DNA from: ZC4RG29 sp964521255
GTDB lineage: Bacteria > Bacteroidota > Bacteroidia > Cytophagales > Cyclobacteriaceae
DNA length: 64,000 bases
NCBI GenBank assembly: GCA_964521255.1
Contig: CAZFRM010000016.1
Span: forward strand, 1-64,000
Reading direction: 5' to 3'
Positions 33,628 to 44,811 of this stretch are shown here, in pieces. Positions within the stretch are counted from its first letter, which is position 1. The number at the start of each line of letters is the position of its first letter. The position numbers and the translations under genes are program-made. The notes under the pieces are model-generated. The model did not search any database. It worked only from the letters and a program-made list of their open reading frames with translations, and was not told where the DNA came from.

Positions 33628-34950
33628 ATGCATAAGCTTTATAGTGTAGTTATTGTATTACTTTCAATGCTTTGGAATTCGCGGATATATGCTCAGAATT
33701 ATCCGGTGTATAACAGCTTTGTGGTTAATCCTTACCTCTACAACCCTGCCGAAGCTGCCTCTGACTACGCCTATTTATACTTTAATCATCGCCTTCAATG
33801 GATGGGAATTGAAGGAGCACCGGTTCTTTCAACAGCTACCTTTAATACACTGATCGATGAATCCTATAATGGTATAGGGACGAAAATATCCAATTATTCC
33901 AGGGGAATTTTAAGAACAACAGATGTGGCATTTACCTATGCTCATGGCATTGCCTTCAATGAAAAAAACGTTCTCTTCTTTGGATTATCTGGCGGAGCTA
34001 TTTCCAATTCAATTGATTTAACAAAGATAGATGTTGATGATTTGGATGACCCGGCACTATCAGGTTATCTGGCCAATAACTTCCAGCCAGCGGCAAGTTT
34101 CGGAATGCTTTTAAGAACGACATCAGGAATAAACTTTGGCGTTTCACTCCCACAACTTTTTGCACCAAAATTCAATTCTGCCAGTCAGTTTTCGGCCACC
34201 CAATTCTCTCCAATAGACAATGCTTTTGTATCCTTTTATTACAAAAGAAAAGTGGAAGGAAAAATGGTTAATAAAAAGCGGCGGGGAGTGAGAACAAGAA
34301 AGAAAACGAGCGACGGCTATGCACCGTTGGAGCTCTATGCTCTTTATAAGTATTCAGCTTTTGAGACCAGCCAGTTTGAAGTAACAGGTAAGCTTAACTT
34401 TTCGGAGAACTTCTGGCTGGGAGCTGGTTATAGGCAAGCGTATGGCTTTATCGGTCATATAGGGTTTGCCTTCGGAAAATTGTTATTAAACTATTCCTAC
34501 GAACCTGCCAATCAACCGGAAACCGGATTTTCTAACGGAAGTCACGAAATCAACCTGGGTTTCCGGCTTGGCGATCAGAAGAATTACCGGAAGGCCACAC
34601 CGGTATTGCGCTCTACCTTGCAAAGGTCACCAACTGAACAACATACGGCAAGATTCAAGACAGCAGAAGAAAATCCTGCCATAACAGGCGATAAAGAAGA
34701 CGCAAATAAGAAGACGTATTATGTTGTTCTCAAAGCTTTCAGCGATTTCAACGCTGCTGATGCATACAAAAAGAAAATAGTAGATCAGAAATTCAATGCA
34801 AACATATTTTATTACGAGAAGGAAAATAAATTCTATGTGTTTGTGCTAAGTACGCAAAAATCAAGTGAAGCATATGAGGAAGCGAGAAACCTTAAAGCCT
34901 TTACAAAACTGAAGGAGGCCAATGTTTTGATTGTTCAGGGTTCTAAATAA
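33628..34950 (+). CDS. PorP/SprF-type T9SS membrane protein fused to a SPOR-like domain
   Basis: 440 residues. Residues 1-22 are a signal peptide; about 24-310 form a PorP/SprF barrel (FVVNPYLYNPAEAASDY, then HRLQWMGIEGAP; GISHE-like end FSNGSHEINLGFRLG). After a linker, residues 363-440 look like a SPOR fold (YYVVLKAFSDFNAADAYKKK, then FYVFVLSTQKSSEAYEEAR), which in other proteins binds denuded peptidoglycan. PorP/SprF proteins help attach or export large T9SS type-B cargo. The cargo-like protein follows 79 nt downstream. The fusion would tether the barrel to the cell wall, which is inference. Confidence 0.82.
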   Translation: MHKLYSVVIVLLSMLWNSRIYAQNYPVYNSFVVNPYLYNPAEAASDYAYLYFNHRLQWMGIEGAPVLSTATFNTLIDESYNGIGTKISNYSRGILRTTDVAFTYAHGIAFNEKNVLFFGLSGGAISNSIDLTKIDVDDLDDPALSGYLANNFQPAASFGMLLRTTSGINFGVSLPQLFAPKFNSASQFSATQFSPIDNAFVSFYYKRKVEGKMVNKKRRGVRTRKKTSDGYAPLELYALYKYSAFETSQFEVTGKLNFSENFWLGAGYRQAYGFIGHIGFAFGKLLLNYSYEPANQPETGFSNGSHEINLGFRLGDQKNYRKATPVLRSTLQRSPTEQHTARFKTAEENPAITGDKEDANKKTYYVVLKAFSDFNAADAYKKKIVDQKFNANIFYYEKENKFYVFVLSTQKSSEAYEEARNLKAFTKLKEANVLIVQGSK

Positions 34951-35029
34951 AATGCTTAAACAAGAGACATTCGATGCAGAGGGTTACATTTTATGCTGCC
35001 AAAACGATTTACACAATAGATATAAGACT

Positions 35030-38000
35030 ATGAAGCGTCATTTGTTAAATGTCTTTTGGTTTTTTCTGCTGCCCATAATGCTGAGCAGTGTAAATCTGTT
35101 TGCACAAAAACCTGATGTAAAAACAATTGATAAAGTAAGCGGTGAGGTCGCTGAAATTGTGACCATCAAAGGAGACAATTTTGGAGGAGATGCTTCCATG
35201 TTAACCGTTTTCTTCGGCGCTGTCAAGGGTTCAATTCAATCAGCATCGAATCAGGTGGTAGAGGTTAGCGTGCCTCCGGGAACAACTTACAATAATGTTT
35301 CAGTAACCAACCTGACAAATGGGCTAACTGGTTACACCGGTGAGCAATTTCTTTTGTCGTATGGAGGAATGCACCCTTTACAGGCATCTAACCTAAGCGC
35401 ACAATCTGACTTCAATGCCCAGAGCGGTTTATATGATCTCTGTATGTGTGATTTTGATGGTGATGGAAAAAGTGATGTTGCCACGGCGAACACCACTACC
35501 AGCTCGATTAAAATTCTACCCAATAACAGCAGCGGGCCAGGTAATATAAGTTTTAATATAACCACTCCTTCCATACCGATCTTAGCGCAATCATTACATA
35601 CAACCTGTGGCGACCTGAACGGCGATGGTAAACCCGATCTTATCGTTTCTGAGAGTGACGGAAGCCGGATTTTTGTTTTTCGAAATACAAGTACAGGCAT
35701 TGGTAATTTCACATTCAGCTCACAGGTAATTACCCTTACCGGGCGCAAAACCAAACGCATAGCAATAGCCGACCTTGATCTTGACGGTAAACCGGAATTA
35801 GTTGTAACCGATCAGGCAAGTAACAATATCACCATATTGGTTAATCAAAGTACGACATCAGCCATTCAATTTGGCAGCACACCCATAAACTTTCCTGTAG
35901 TAGTTCCTGCTCCTAACGCAACGGCTACTACTGACGGGTTAGCTATCCAGGATATAGATGGAGACAAATTTCCGGAGATCCTTACCACCCCCTTTCAAAC
36001 TTCATCAAGCAAGGTCTATATCATTAAAAACAATAGTGTACCGGGATCCATTAACCTTGGTGCAATCACCCCTGTTAACCTGGGTACAGCCGCCGTTAAT
36101 CTCAGGGTTGGTGATTTGGATGGTGACAGTAAACCCGATATTGCAGTGACACTACTGGTAGCCAAGAGCGTTGCCATATTTTTAAATACAAGCACATCTT
36201 CTTCCATCAGCTTCTCATCACCAAATACTTTTGAAACTCAGGACAGACCCTTCGGCCTTGATTTTGGGGATCTTGATGGTGATGGTAAAACAGACATTGC
36301 CGTTGCATCAATTTCCAGTACGGAAAAGGGAATTACGATTTTAAATAATGAGAGTACTCCCGGAAATCTATCGTTTCAAACCCTGAAGATTGCAACTACT
36401 TTTATCAATCGCCATGTGAACATTGATGATGTGGATGGTGATGGTAAACCAGATGTTGTGTTTACCAGCGTTGATGACAACAACACCGGCATTCTTTCTT
36501 CCAAGATTTCTGTTTTGAGAAATAAAAGTTGTATGGTTCCGCAAGTTACACCTGCAGGGCCTGTGTCAGTTTGTAGCGGTACTCCATTTAAGCTGTACGC
36601 CACCGTTAGCAACGGAACAACTTATCAATGGAGAAATGAAACCACGAATACTGTTGTAAAAAATGGTGCGGATCCATTTCTTGATGTTACAGCAACCGGA
36701 AAATATTCAGTGACAGCAATTGCCGAAGGAGGAACATGCTCACAGGTTTCAAATTCAGTTGATGTTACCGTAAGTCCGGGAACTGTTAGTGGTGTTGCAT
36801 CAGCCCTTAATAACGGACCACTATGCGTTGACAATACATTGAACCTTAGCGTTACCGGTGTTACAGGGGCTACTGAATTCAAATGGACAGGCCCAGGAGG
36901 TTTCGCAGCAACCGGAAACCCTGTTTCTATAGCGAGTTTCGGAACTGGAAATGTAGGACGTTATTATGTTGACATAATAGCACCCGGAGGCTGTGTCGCA
37001 CAATCCGCTTCTACTCTCGTGGAGGCAATAGATATTGGAAGTTTTACCGTCACTTATCCAGGCTCACGATTTATGTGCCAGGGTGATTCCAAAACTCTTA
37101 CGCTCGTCCCTGCCCTTGCAGGCGCATCATATCAATGGTATGAAACGACATCCGGAATTATTGCAGGACAAACTTCTACAACATTGACAGTAACAACCTC
37201 AGGAAATTATTATGCAAGAGTAAGCTATCCCGGTTGCTCTAATACACAGACCTCTCCTGTGAACATAGTTGTGGCCTCAATTCCTGTCGCTGCATTTAAT
37301 ATGCCGGCGCAGGCATGTACAGGTCAATTGGTTCAGTTTACAAATCAGTCCACGGTCGATCCCAATGCTACCGCTGAATATTTATGGACGTTTGGTGACG
37401 GTCAAACTTCGACATTGGAAAATCCTCAACACACTTACCTGACAGCCAATACTTTTAACGCTAAACTCCGGGTAACTTACGAAGGGGGTGTTTGTCCCAA
37501 TGAAACACCAACCCAACCAATCGCAGTTCAGGCAGCGCCAATACCTTCGATTACAAGTTCAACCGGTGAATACGAGTTTTGTCCCGGGGAATCGCTTCAA
37601 CTTCAAGTAGTCGGCTCGTACACTTCATATCAATGGAATACAGGAGAAACCACTCCCACCATAAACGTAACCGCAGCAGGAACCTATAGTGTAGTGGTTA
37701 CCACAGCTGTCTGTACACTTAATGCAAGCCGGTCTGTTGAAACTTTCTCTGCTCCTGCTCTCCTTGTTACAGCAAATCCGATGAATATCGAGGAAGGACA
37801 ATCATCACAATTGAATGTTGAAGGAATTATCACCTTTGACTGGTCTCCTTCACAGTCTTTGTCAGACCCGTCCGTTCGTAACCCTGTTGCCAGTCCTGTT
37901 ATAACAACAACCTACACCGTAAGCGGTGAAGATGAAAACGGATGCATTGGTGAAGGTAGCATAGTAGTCAGTGTAAAGGGAGAGGCGATTGTAAATAAAC

Positions 38001-38269
38001 TGGAACCGAAAAACTTCTTCTCCCCTAACAACGATTCCTACGGCAACCAAAACTGGACGATTAAAAATATTACCGACTACCCTCAATGTGGTGTTGTTAT
38101 TTATGATGATAAGGGAGTTAAGGTATTTGAGTCTAAACCCTACTTAAATGATTGGGATGGCTCAACTAATAGCGGAAAACAGTTGCCGGACGGCGTGTAC
38201 TATTTCATAATAAAATGTGATGGAGAAGAGAACATGCCCAAAACCGGCAGCATATCTGTTTTGAGATAA
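35030..38269 (+). CDS. FG-GAP/PKD surface protein with T9SS type-B C-terminal domain
   Basis: 1079 residues from the ATG at 35030, which gives a clean signal peptide (LPIMLSSVNLFAQ). Order: an IPT/TIG-like domain (about 28-110), then seven FG-GAP repeats with calcium-loop motifs such as DFDGDGKSDVAT, DLNGDGKPDL and DVDGDGKPDVVF (about 135-495). Ig-like modules follow, a PKD domain (LWTFGDGQTSTLENPQHTY, about 805-825), and a last 90 residues matching the gliding-motility type-B C-terminal signal (NFFSPNNDSYGNQNWTIKNI ... PDGVYYFII). It is expected to be exported by the type IX system to the cell surface. It lies between two PorP genes. Confidence 0.85.
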   Translation: MKRHLLNVFWFFLLPIMLSSVNLFAQKPDVKTIDKVSGEVAEIVTIKGDNFGGDASMLTVFFGAVKGSIQSASNQVVEVSVPPGTTYNNVSVTNLTNGLTGYTGEQFLLSYGGMHPLQASNLSAQSDFNAQSGLYDLCMCDFDGDGKSDVATANTTTSSIKILPNNSSGPGNISFNITTPSIPILAQSLHTTCGDLNGDGKPDLIVSESDGSRIFVFRNTSTGIGNFTFSSQVITLTGRKTKRIAIADLDLDGKPELVVTDQASNNITILVNQSTTSAIQFGSTPINFPVVVPAPNATATTDGLAIQDIDGDKFPEILTTPFQTSSSKVYIIKNNSVPGSINLGAITPVNLGTAAVNLRVGDLDGDSKPDIAVTLLVAKSVAIFLNTSTSSSISFSSPNTFETQDRPFGLDFGDLDGDGKTDIAVASISSTEKGITILNNESTPGNLSFQTLKIATTFINRHVNIDDVDGDGKPDVVFTSVDDNNTGILSSKISVLRNKSCMVPQVTPAGPVSVCSGTPFKLYATVSNGTTYQWRNETTNTVVKNGADPFLDVTATGKYSVTAIAEGGTCSQVSNSVDVTVSPGTVSGVASALNNGPLCVDNTLNLSVTGVTGATEFKWTGPGGFAATGNPVSIASFGTGNVGRYYVDIIAPGGCVAQSASTLVEAIDIGSFTVTYPGSRFMCQGDSKTLTLVPALAGASYQWYETTSGIIAGQTSTTLTVTTSGNYYARVSYPGCSNTQTSPVNIVVASIPVAAFNMPAQACTGQLVQFTNQSTVDPNATAEYLWTFGDGQTSTLENPQHTYLTANTFNAKLRVTYEGGVCPNETPTQPIAVQAAPIPSITSSTGEYEFCPGESLQLQVVGSYTSYQWNTGETTPTINVTAAGTYSVVVTTAVCTLNASRSVETFSAPALLVTANPMNIEEGQSSQLNVEGIITFDWSPSQSLSDPSVRNPVASPVITTTYTVSGEDENGCIGEGSIVVSVKGEAIVNKLEPKNFFSPNNDSYGNQNWTIKNITDYPQCGVVIYDDKGVKVFESKPYLNDWDGSTNSGKQLPDGVYYFIIKCDGEENMPKTGSISVLR

Positions 38270-38418
38270 CTTTGAAAAAAACCTGTTTATAATGAAATTG
38301 GTCGATATTTTTTAATAAATCTTGATAAACCCCGGTTACACCCATACTTGTCCGGGCGATTAAGATGTAAACTGTTGGCCCTGATTTTTGGATTTTTTGG
38401 ATGATTGAATTTTTTGGT

Positions 38419-41400
38419 ATGAAAAAGCTACTACTGTTATTCATTATTATTATGGCAGTTCCGGCCTACGCGCAGGAAATCTGTAATAACGGAATTGACG
38501 ATGACCATGACGGGTTTATTGATTGCTACGATCCTGATTGTTCCGCCAGTACCTCGTGCGAGGGCTTCTACATCGGCAATGACGTGCTTTGCGAAGTTGT
38601 ACCTTCGGAATTTCCTGAGTTTAGAATGACACTGGATTTCGCGTCGCCAAACCAAACGACGAACAACCTGGGCCGGATGTCCATCGGTGACATTGACCGG
38701 GATGGCATACCGGAGATTGTAACCATGAACCAGAATACAAAAAAGCTTTTTGTTTTATATGGCAATACCGGGCAGATAAAGCGGGAACTCACAGTAAATT
38801 TTTCGCCCGGGTGGGAAATTGCAATAGGAAATATAAATAATGATGGCTGCGCCGAATTGTTCTTCCAGGGCCTGAGAAACGGTGATCTTTATATATTTTC
38901 CTACGATTGTGAGCTGAATTTTTTATGGGAAAGACGTATTCGAAGCAATGCAGGTAGCAGTATAACTTCAGGGGATGCCATGGAATACGGGCTGGCTGAT
39001 TTTGACGGTGACGGGCTGGTGGAATTATACATAAAGGATATGATCCTGGACGCTCACTCCGGTACAATCATCATCAACACATCGGCAACCAGTAACTCAC
39101 AATGGACTGCTCTAAACGGTGGCCCTGTTGCCGTGGATATTCTAAATGATAACAATCCCAATACCCCCAAGTCCGGTGATGACAACCTTGAGTTGGTGGT
39201 GGGCGGCCGGATTTACAACATCAACCTGGGATCACGCGCGGCCAACGCCGGTACCCGCACACTGGTCAGGACACTCACCCCCTACGTAACAAAGTACCCT
39301 TACAATGCAACGAGTGTGGCTGACTATAACCTGGATGGCTACCTGGATGTATTGATTTCAGGGGGAGAAACGATTGGAGGAAATAATTATACTACTATTT
39401 ATTTCTGGGATGTACGAAATGATACTTACCTGAAATATTCAGACCCGATGACAGAAAATTTCAAAGTCTTTGATTGTAATAGTAATCCAACAGGTCAATA
39501 CTACCGGTACGGCTGGCAGTACGGCACCGGCCGTCTTAACGTAGCCGATCTTGACGGAGACGGGCAGATGAATGTGTCCTTCATTTCCGGCAAATACCTC
39601 TATGCACTGGACCATAACCTGAACCCGCTTTGGCCAAAGGTCCAGGTTAATGAAGAGACTTCCGGGTACACAGGATGTACGTTGTTTGACTTTAATGGTG
39701 ACGGCGCCTCGGAAATTGTCTATCGCGATGAGCGGTATCTCTATATCATCAACGGAACAAACGGCACTATATTCAACCAGCAAACCTGTATCTCCCGTAC
39801 AAACCGGGAGTATCCGATTGTTGCAGACGTGGACGCCGACGGTTCAACCGAAATTTGTGTAACCTGCAGCTTCGATGATAACCTGACTGATGAAGATTTC
39901 TGTAATTTCGGCAACATACGGTATTCTCATGTTCGCGTATTCAAATCGGCTGCAGAACCCTGGGTGCCGGCACGAAGGTTATGGAATCAGCACGGGTATT
40001 TTAACGTGAATGTAAACGATGACCTTACTATTCCAAGAAGACAACAAAAGCACCACCTGGTTTGGTCGATAGGAAATTGTACGCAGGGGCCTAACCGTCC
40101 GCTGAATAACTTTTTGAACCAATCGCCATTCCTCAACTCACAAGGGTGCCCTACGTATGCAGCGCCGAATATTGCTTATGTAGATAATTCACTAACCGTA
40201 AACCCTCCTACCTGTCCGAACGGAAATTTTACCGTTTCCTTCCAGATTCAAAACCTGGGTGACATGGATCTAAGCGGTAATGTGCCGATTACGTTTTATA
40301 ACGGTGACCCTATGAATGCTTCGGCTTCACCGCTCGCCACCAGGCTCAACACCATAACCGTAACTGTAAATAATTTCAGGCCAGGCGATATTTTATCCGT
40401 GAATAATGCCACGGTGAACGGACCGGGGTCGAGTTTCATCCTGTACATTGCCTTAAATGACGCAGGCACTACGCTTCCTCCGCCCATCGAATTTCCCAAT
40501 ACTGACTTCATCGAATGTGATTACACCGATAATATCATTTCAGCGCCGGTTGTTCCGTTGCCGGTTAGCATCACAGCTTTAAAAGTTAAAGACAATATCA
40601 AATGTATTGGCAGCACATCACCCGATAATGGCGCCGTAAGAGCATTCATCCCGGTTGGTGCAACAGAAAACATTACCGACTATAATTTTTACTGGTCCAT
40701 CGGGGCGGTTGCCAAGCCCATTGCTTCGGCAGACCATGTAGGGGCAACGTATAGCAATATTGCAGACGGTACTTACACTGTCTACGCTATTCATAAAACG
40801 GCGAACTGTAGCTCAGATACGGTTTCAGTTGTAGTAGGTCGCGTAGATGGAGTGGTATCCGTTGAAATTTTTATTGATAATGGAGCTACCAACTGCGACG
40901 ACCCTAACGGTCAGCTAAGAGCAGTAGCCAACGGTGGACTGAATCCTACAAATTTTGAATACAGATGGTTTGAAGGCAATCAAATATTCATTGATCCGGA
41001 AGTTAGTATAAATGCAATAGCCTCAGGGTTGAGGCCTGGCATAAGCTATACTGTTCTTGTAACCGACAAAACAAATGGTTGTCAAAGTATTGAATCAGAA
41101 GAAGTACCGGATAATACCTCAAAACCGGTTGTATCGGTTAACAAAACAGATTTACTCTGTTCAACAAATAATTCAGGAATAGTTTCGGCTTCCGTGGATG
41201 GTGGTGTGGCAACGGATTACACCTTCAGATGGTACCAGGGCAATACGGTAAAACCTACACCTGATTTTACAGGAGCTACCTGGACCGGGCTTTCCGCACA
41301 GTCATACACCGTTGTTGCCGTTCACAACACTTCGTTATGTATTTCCGACCCGGTTACAGTAACGCTTACCCAAACAACACCGCCAGTTGTAACGGCAACC

Positions 41401-44400
41401 GTCACAGCAAATCAAACTTCCTGCGACCCTGCTCAACCAAATGGTTCTGCAACGGCAAGCGTAGATGTTAGCGGAACTCCAACTACCACAGGATATTCGT
41501 TTGAATGGTTTACCGGGCAAAATACAAATCCGGTTAACCGGATCGCCACAACGCCCACTATTAGCGGGCGAAGCAGAAGCTATTATACAGTTAAAGTAAC
41601 GGATGATATTACAGGTTGCTCGAGTACAGCAGAGGTGTTTATAAATAATATGGTAACCACCCCTTCTCTATCGGTGGGGGTAACGGCTATGTCTACCAAC
41701 TGCAATACACCAAACGGATCTGTAACCGTAACACCAGTCCCTGCCGGTGATTACACTTTCGAGTGGTATATCGGTACTACTGTTACCGCCACTCCTGATT
41801 TCACCTCGGCAACAAATACCTGGGACGGCCTTGAACCGGGAAGCTATACTGTACGTGCCCGTCACAATATCAATCACTGTATGACCGCCCCGGTCACGGC
41901 AACGGTTGGTGATGGAGCGCCGCCAGTAAGTATTACTGTGAATGACGCCGTTACCCAATTGCCTACGAGTTGTGATCTCAATAATGGAAGTATAACCGTG
42001 AACATTTCCGCTCCAGAGAATACAGGAGGTTTTGATGTATCCTGGTATACCGGACATACTCCGTTTACCAATCCTCCTTTATTACAACAAACCGGTGTAA
42101 CCAGCTCAACAGCCTCAAACCTGGGTTCAGGATTGTATTCCGTAGTTGTAATTAACAGGGATAACGGTTGTGAAACTATTGAAACAGTGAACCTTCCTTT
42201 TGCCGATGCGCAGGAACTGAAACTGGTCAGCAAAACAGATGTTGCAAAATGTAGCCCTATCGATGAAGGTCGAATTGAGGTCGAACTCATCCCCTCTCCT
42301 AACCCTCCCGGAGTATTTAATGAAAGTGATTATGATATTCATTTATACAAAGGAACCGCTGATTTAGGCCGTGCCGTCGGAGACCCTCTTGATGGTCAGT
42401 TTATCCAGGAATTCATCGGGGTAAACGGAACATCAAATTACCCGACCAGCAGCAACCTTGAACCAGGCTGGTATACACTGGTTGCTATTGCTAAAAATCC
42501 TTTAGTGCCACCGTGCCGGTCTGTGCCTGTAGTCGTAGAAATCATACAGGTTATTCACGATCCTGAAATTGTTGCTTTGCCGATTGATGCCAATACTAAT
42601 TGCGAAGGCATTACTGCCAATGGCCAGATCGAAATCAATATTGACGGCGGTGCTCCAGCCGGTAACTATAGTATTCAATGGTACGAAGGTACCAATACAT
42701 CTTTCCCTGCGCTGGGAACCGGAACCACCGGTTCAACAACAGGTGGCGGATTGATCGCTCAAAATCTTCCTCCGGGGCACTACACGGTTGAAGTAACCAA
42801 CACAACCGGAACCAACACCAATTGTACTTCCACCGCCACGTTCCAGGTATTTGATATGACACCTGTCATTTCTATTGCAAGCGCTGAGCTGGATGTACAA
42901 GACAGAGAACGATGTGATGTAAACGATGCTTATGCCTCTGTTGAAGGTATCCGTGAAAATGGAGTTCCTGGTAACCCGGGCGATTATACATTTTCCTGGT
43001 ATTTTCAAAATTTGAGTCCTTTACTGCCTAGTGGCACTACTCAAACTGCTCTGGACCCTGGTACATACTATGTACAGGCTACCCACCTTAGCAACAACTG
43101 CCTTTCATCACTGGTTGAATTTGAGATCAAAGACATGCGTATGGGTACCGTTGGCTTTGACCTGGTAAGCTTTGTTGAACCAACACAATGTTTGAAACCT
43201 GATAACGTCCTGGGAGAACTTCATGTAGTTGCGTACGGTACAAGCCCAACCGACAACTATACTATTAATTGGTACGAAGGTCCGGATACAAGCGGACCAT
43301 TGGCCCACCCCAACGACAATGGATTACTTACTGGCATTACAGTTCCAGCCGGAGAATCCAGCGTTACTTATTCGGTAGAAGTGATCAACAATGACAATGG
43401 ATGTATGGCCACCGATAATGGCACCTACACATTGAACCTGCTTGTTAGTCCTGTCAGGCTGACGGCTTCAACTTCGCCGCTTACTTCCTGTGCGATGGAT
43501 GATGGTGTTGCCTTCGCTACCGTAACCACACCGGGCAGCAACGACTACAATTACCAGTGGTACGTTGGAAACACTACCACACAACCTATTCCGATCGATC
43601 CCGCTGAGCAGCCTAAAAAGGAAATCACCGGCCTTACCTTCGGAGAATATACAGTGGTAGCGGTCGATCCAGTGGATGCAGCCTGTACAGCCACGACAAC
43701 GGTAATGATTGAAAACATGCAGGTATTCCCTATGGTAACTGCTACCGCACTGGCTCCTCTTTCAAACTGTGATATTGCCCGTCCTAACGGTGTCGCTACC
43801 GCCCTTGTAGATGGAAACTTTACCGATTACATTTTCGAATGGTTCGCAGGCCCTGCAGCAACAGGTGTTCCTTTCCATGTGGGATCAGACGTAGGTAATC
43901 TTAGTGCATCCGAGTACACCGTTCGTGCTACTGATCTTGTATCAGGTTGCTCAAGCGCAACGCAGATAACGATCGAGTATATGCCTTTGGCTGTACCGAC
44001 TGTCGATGTGGAAGTGTTGTCAAATGTTACAAGCTGTGTTACGCCAAACGGTGCGCTCTCGGCTTCCGTCGGTGGTAATATAGCGGATTATGTCTTTGAC
44101 TGGTACATCGGGTCAACGGTGAAAGCATCACCAGATTTTACCGGCGAAATATTCACTGATCTTGCTGTAGGTACCTATACTGTGACGGCAACAAGTAAAG
44201 TTACGGGCTGTGTTTCCGCACCGGTATCCGCGGACATTATAGAAGATCTGGCTTATCCTGATTTCGACTTTATTATTGAAAACTCAGCCTGTAGCCAGGA
44301 TAGCCAGGGGGATGGAATACCAGACGATATGCCAAGCGGTGGTATTACGCTTATCACCAGGAACAATGTTTCAATTACTTCGATCGTCTGGACTGATTCA

Positions 44401-44805
44401 CAGGGAAATACCTACGAAGGGCCTATTCTTTCAGACATTGAAGCCGGAACATACTCCGTTACCGTTACCTCCGACCTGGGATGCGCAACAACAAAAGACG
44501 TTCTTGTGAAAACTGACATTCGCCCTTACAATGGTATTTCAAGAAACGGCGATAATAAGAACTACCTGTTCCACATTAACTGTATCGATGAGTTCCCCAC
44601 CAACCATGTGCAAATATTTAACCGCGCGGGAACATTGGTTTATGAAGTGGAGGGCTACGACAACATTGACATCTACTTTGATGGTAGAGCCAATAAAGGA
44701 ATTGTCACGATGGGAAATAACCTGCCGGATGGTACTTACTTCTACGTGATTGACAAACGAGATGGATCCAAACCGATGGCCGGATACCTGGAAATTATTA
44801 ACTAA
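38419..44805 (+). CDS. Giant repeat surface protein with T9SS type-B C-terminal domain
   Basis: About 2128 residues from the ATG at 38419. The signal peptide ends at VPAYAQ. Next comes ICNNGIDDDHDGFIDCYDPD, then an FG-GAP/VCBS-like propeller (DIDRDGIPEIV, DFDGDGLVELY, DYNLDGYLDVL, DLDGDGQMNVSF, DFNGDGASEIVY) ending in RRLWNQHGYFNVNVNDDLTI. After a CARDB-like domain there are about 14 tandem SprB-like modules of 85-115 residues. Each has one Cys near the start, a central WY or WF, G-Y-T-V and a second Cys. The end (NLPDGTYFYVI ... GYLEIIN) is a type-B CTD. Likely a gliding or adhesion filament; the adjacent PorP follows by 6 nt. Confidence 0.85.
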   Translation: MKKLLLLFIIIMAVPAYAQEICNNGIDDDHDGFIDCYDPDCSASTSCEGFYIGNDVLCEVVPSEFPEFRMTLDFASPNQTTNNLGRMSIGDIDRDGIPEIVTMNQNTKKLFVLYGNTGQIKRELTVNFSPGWEIAIGNINNDGCAELFFQGLRNGDLYIFSYDCELNFLWERRIRSNAGSSITSGDAMEYGLADFDGDGLVELYIKDMILDAHSGTIIINTSATSNSQWTALNGGPVAVDILNDNNPNTPKSGDDNLELVVGGRIYNINLGSRAANAGTRTLVRTLTPYVTKYPYNATSVADYNLDGYLDVLISGGETIGGNNYTTIYFWDVRNDTYLKYSDPMTENFKVFDCNSNPTGQYYRYGWQYGTGRLNVADLDGDGQMNVSFISGKYLYALDHNLNPLWPKVQVNEETSGYTGCTLFDFNGDGASEIVYRDERYLYIINGTNGTIFNQQTCISRTNREYPIVADVDADGSTEICVTCSFDDNLTDEDFCNFGNIRYSHVRVFKSAAEPWVPARRLWNQHGYFNVNVNDDLTIPRRQQKHHLVWSIGNCTQGPNRPLNNFLNQSPFLNSQGCPTYAAPNIAYVDNSLTVNPPTCPNGNFTVSFQIQNLGDMDLSGNVPITFYNGDPMNASASPLATRLNTITVTVNNFRPGDILSVNNATVNGPGSSFILYIALNDAGTTLPPPIEFPNTDFIECDYTDNIISAPVVPLPVSITALKVKDNIKCIGSTSPDNGAVRAFIPVGATENITDYNFYWSIGAVAKPIASADHVGATYSNIADGTYTVYAIHKTANCSSDTVSVVVGRVDGVVSVEIFIDNGATNCDDPNGQLRAVANGGLNPTNFEYRWFEGNQIFIDPEVSINAIASGLRPGISYTVLVTDKTNGCQSIESEEVPDNTSKPVVSVNKTDLLCSTNNSGIVSASVDGGVATDYTFRWYQGNTVKPTPDFTGATWTGLSAQSYTVVAVHNTSLCISDPVTVTLTQTTPPVVTATVTANQTSCDPAQPNGSATASVDVSGTPTTTGYSFEWFTGQNTNPVNRIATTPTISGRSRSYYTVKVTDDITGCSSTAEVFINNMVTTPSLSVGVTAMSTNCNTPNGSVTVTPVPAGDYTFEWYIGTTVTATPDFTSATNTWDGLEPGSYTVRARHNINHCMTAPVTATVGDGAPPVSITVNDAVTQLPTSCDLNNGSITVNISAPENTGGFDVSWYTGHTPFTNPPLLQQTGVTSSTASNLGSGLYSVVVINRDNGCETIETVNLPFADAQELKLVSKTDVAKCSPIDEGRIEVELIPSPNPPGVFNESDYDIHLYKGTADLGRAVGDPLDGQFIQEFIGVNGTSNYPTSSNLEPGWYTLVAIAKNPLVPPCRSVPVVVEIIQVIHDPEIVALPIDANTNCEGITANGQIEINIDGGAPAGNYSIQWYEGTNTSFPALGTGTTGSTTGGGLIAQNLPPGHYTVEVTNTTGTNTNCTSTATFQVFDMTPVISIASAELDVQDRERCDVNDAYASVEGIRENGVPGNPGDYTFSWYFQNLSPLLPSGTTQTALDPGTYYVQATHLSNNCLSSLVEFEIKDMRMGTVGFDLVSFVEPTQCLKPDNVLGELHVVAYGTSPTDNYTINWYEGPDTSGPLAHPNDNGLLTGITVPAGESSVTYSVEVINNDNGCMATDNGTYTLNLLVSPVRLTASTSPLTSCAMDDGVAFATVTTPGSNDYNYQWYVGNTTTQPIPIDPAEQPKKEITGLTFGEYTVVAVDPVDAACTATTTVMIENMQVFPMVTATALAPLSNCDIARPNGVATALVDGNFTDYIFEWFAGPAATGVPFHVGSDVGNLSASEYTVRATDLVSGCSSATQITIEYMPLAVPTVDVEVLSNVTSCVTPNGALSASVGGNIADYVFDWYIGSTVKASPDFTGEIFTDLAVGTYTVTATSKVTGCVSAPVSADIIEDLAYPDFDFIIENSACSQDSQGDGIPDDMPSGGITLITRNNVSITSIVWTDSQGNTYEGPILSDIEAGTYSVTVTSDLGCATTKDVLVKTDIRPYNGISRNGDNKNYLFHINCIDEFPTNHVQIFNRAGTLVYEVEGYDNIDIYFDGRANKGIVTMGNNLPDGTYFYVIDKRDGSKPMAGYLEIIN

Positions 44806-44811
44806 CCTCTC

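Noticed and set aside
34931..35029. Upstream start for the FG-GAP surface protein, overlapping the PorP gene
   Set aside because: It would put 33 polar residues ahead of a clear signal peptide; the ATG at 35030 is the sensible start.
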